Origin: Xylocopa sonorina
Taxonomy: Eukaryota > Arthropoda > Insecta > Hymenoptera > Apidae
NCBI RefSeq assembly: GCF_050948175.1
Contig: NC_135200.1
Location: forward strand, 9,105,001 to 9,169,000
Length of the DNA: 64,000 bases
Direction of reading: 5' to 3'
Below are positions 63,208 to 64,000 of the stretch, piece after piece. Numbering within the stretch: position 1 is the first letter of the stretch; each line of letters starts with the position of its first letter. A program made the translations under genes and the position numbers. A model generated the notes under the pieces. That model saw nothing but the letters and a program-made list of their open reading frames with translations. It did no database searches and had not been told where the DNA came from.

Positions 63208-64000
63208 GTAAGATTCCAATGACAAGTCGCCACGAAATATATATCCATCACTTTTATTTATTTTTTACTTAAATTACCCCAAGCACTTGCTTGAAGAATG
63301 CATATCACTCCACGTTGTTTGCTTTTACCAGCTGTGTCCGTGTTTTTCCTTTTGTTTTTCTGGTAGTCATAGTTAATAAGTACATCTGCAGAGCACGACA
63401 GTTCCCTTGTGTGCAAAAATACACTTTGCGTTGTTTAGTTTAAAACATTATAGAAGAAATTCATTATAGAACAGATTATATAGTTTTCATATCATTACAT
63501 AATACAAACAAGATATATCTATAGTAAGATATTACATCGTGACATGTAAACGTAAGCTTGTTATTTAAACAAATAATATTAACATATTCGTACCGGCATC
63601 TGGAAATTTGAAAAAATTTGTTCCTTTTAAATATTTGCACGTACTTCTGATATAATTAACAGACATCAAGTACATCGTGACTAGCACGTATTTATCTATA
63701 TTAAGAGATGATTTGTAAGGCAGAAACGTTAAAAATTAGTTACATTTGTAGTTATGCTATAGAGAGTACACGTAATCTTAGTAAAAATAAAATTTCAGTA
63801 AATTGAGTGTCATTATCAATTGAGAGTCAGGTACTGGTAAATTCAGCGTTTTCCATTGTATTTACATTAACGATATTTTCACGTTAAACTGTTCTTTATT
63901 TTTTAATTTGTTCATTATTAGCATTAAAAAATGTTAGTGAACGGTATACTGGAAAACACTGAAATGGGAAAAATTTACTTTTTGTGTTCGATTATTTCCA
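63208..64000 (+). other. Sidekick intron continuing past the window
   Basis: AT-rich sequence with no recognisable exon. The next sidekick exon must lie beyond the window end. Confidence 0.7.

Overview
The window is nuclear DNA of an insect, most likely a hymenopteran such as a bee. The evidence is spliced genes with short AT-rich introns, a very AT-rich intergenic background broken by CpG-rich islands, a SUMO-1-type gene (Drosophila has a single SUMO-2/3-like smt3), and an insect-type sidekick protein. Species was not determined. All exon models were read by eye from the sequence; splice phases are consistent through every model.

Layout from left to right. Bases 3-95 are the tail of an unrecognised plus-strand gene. 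RER1 (minus, five coding exons, 3801-5044) and SUMO-1 (plus, five exons, 7011-8083) form a head-to-head pair. After about 3.8 kb without genes comes UBR3 (minus, 29 coding exons, 11934-29377, about 1935 residues), an E3 ubiquitin ligase with a UBR box and a RING-like domain. Its 7.4-kb intron between coding exons 9 and 10 holds an opposite-strand gene for a secreted protein of unknown function (22703-25291), plus a second, related signal-peptide exon (19423-20007). UBR3 is head to head with RpS15A (plus, 30923-31531). Downstream a promoter-like region with three CCAAT boxes precedes sidekick (plus), whose signal-peptide exon (32953-33070) is separated by a 26.8-kb intron from its immunoglobulin-domain exons (59896 to past the window end).

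These are mostly housekeeping cell-biology genes: ER retrieval (RER1), SUMO conjugation, ubiquitin ligation (UBR3), the ribosome (RpS15A), and one neural adhesion receptor (sidekick). Nothing links them into one pathway. No CRISPR array, bacterial operon, tRNA, rRNA or intact transposon was recognised. The most unusual part is the nested secreted-protein locus, with two candidate first exons and two 69-nt stop-free introns. Next in interest are a cysteine-free SUMO-1 and a possible 37-codon cassette exon in sidekick.
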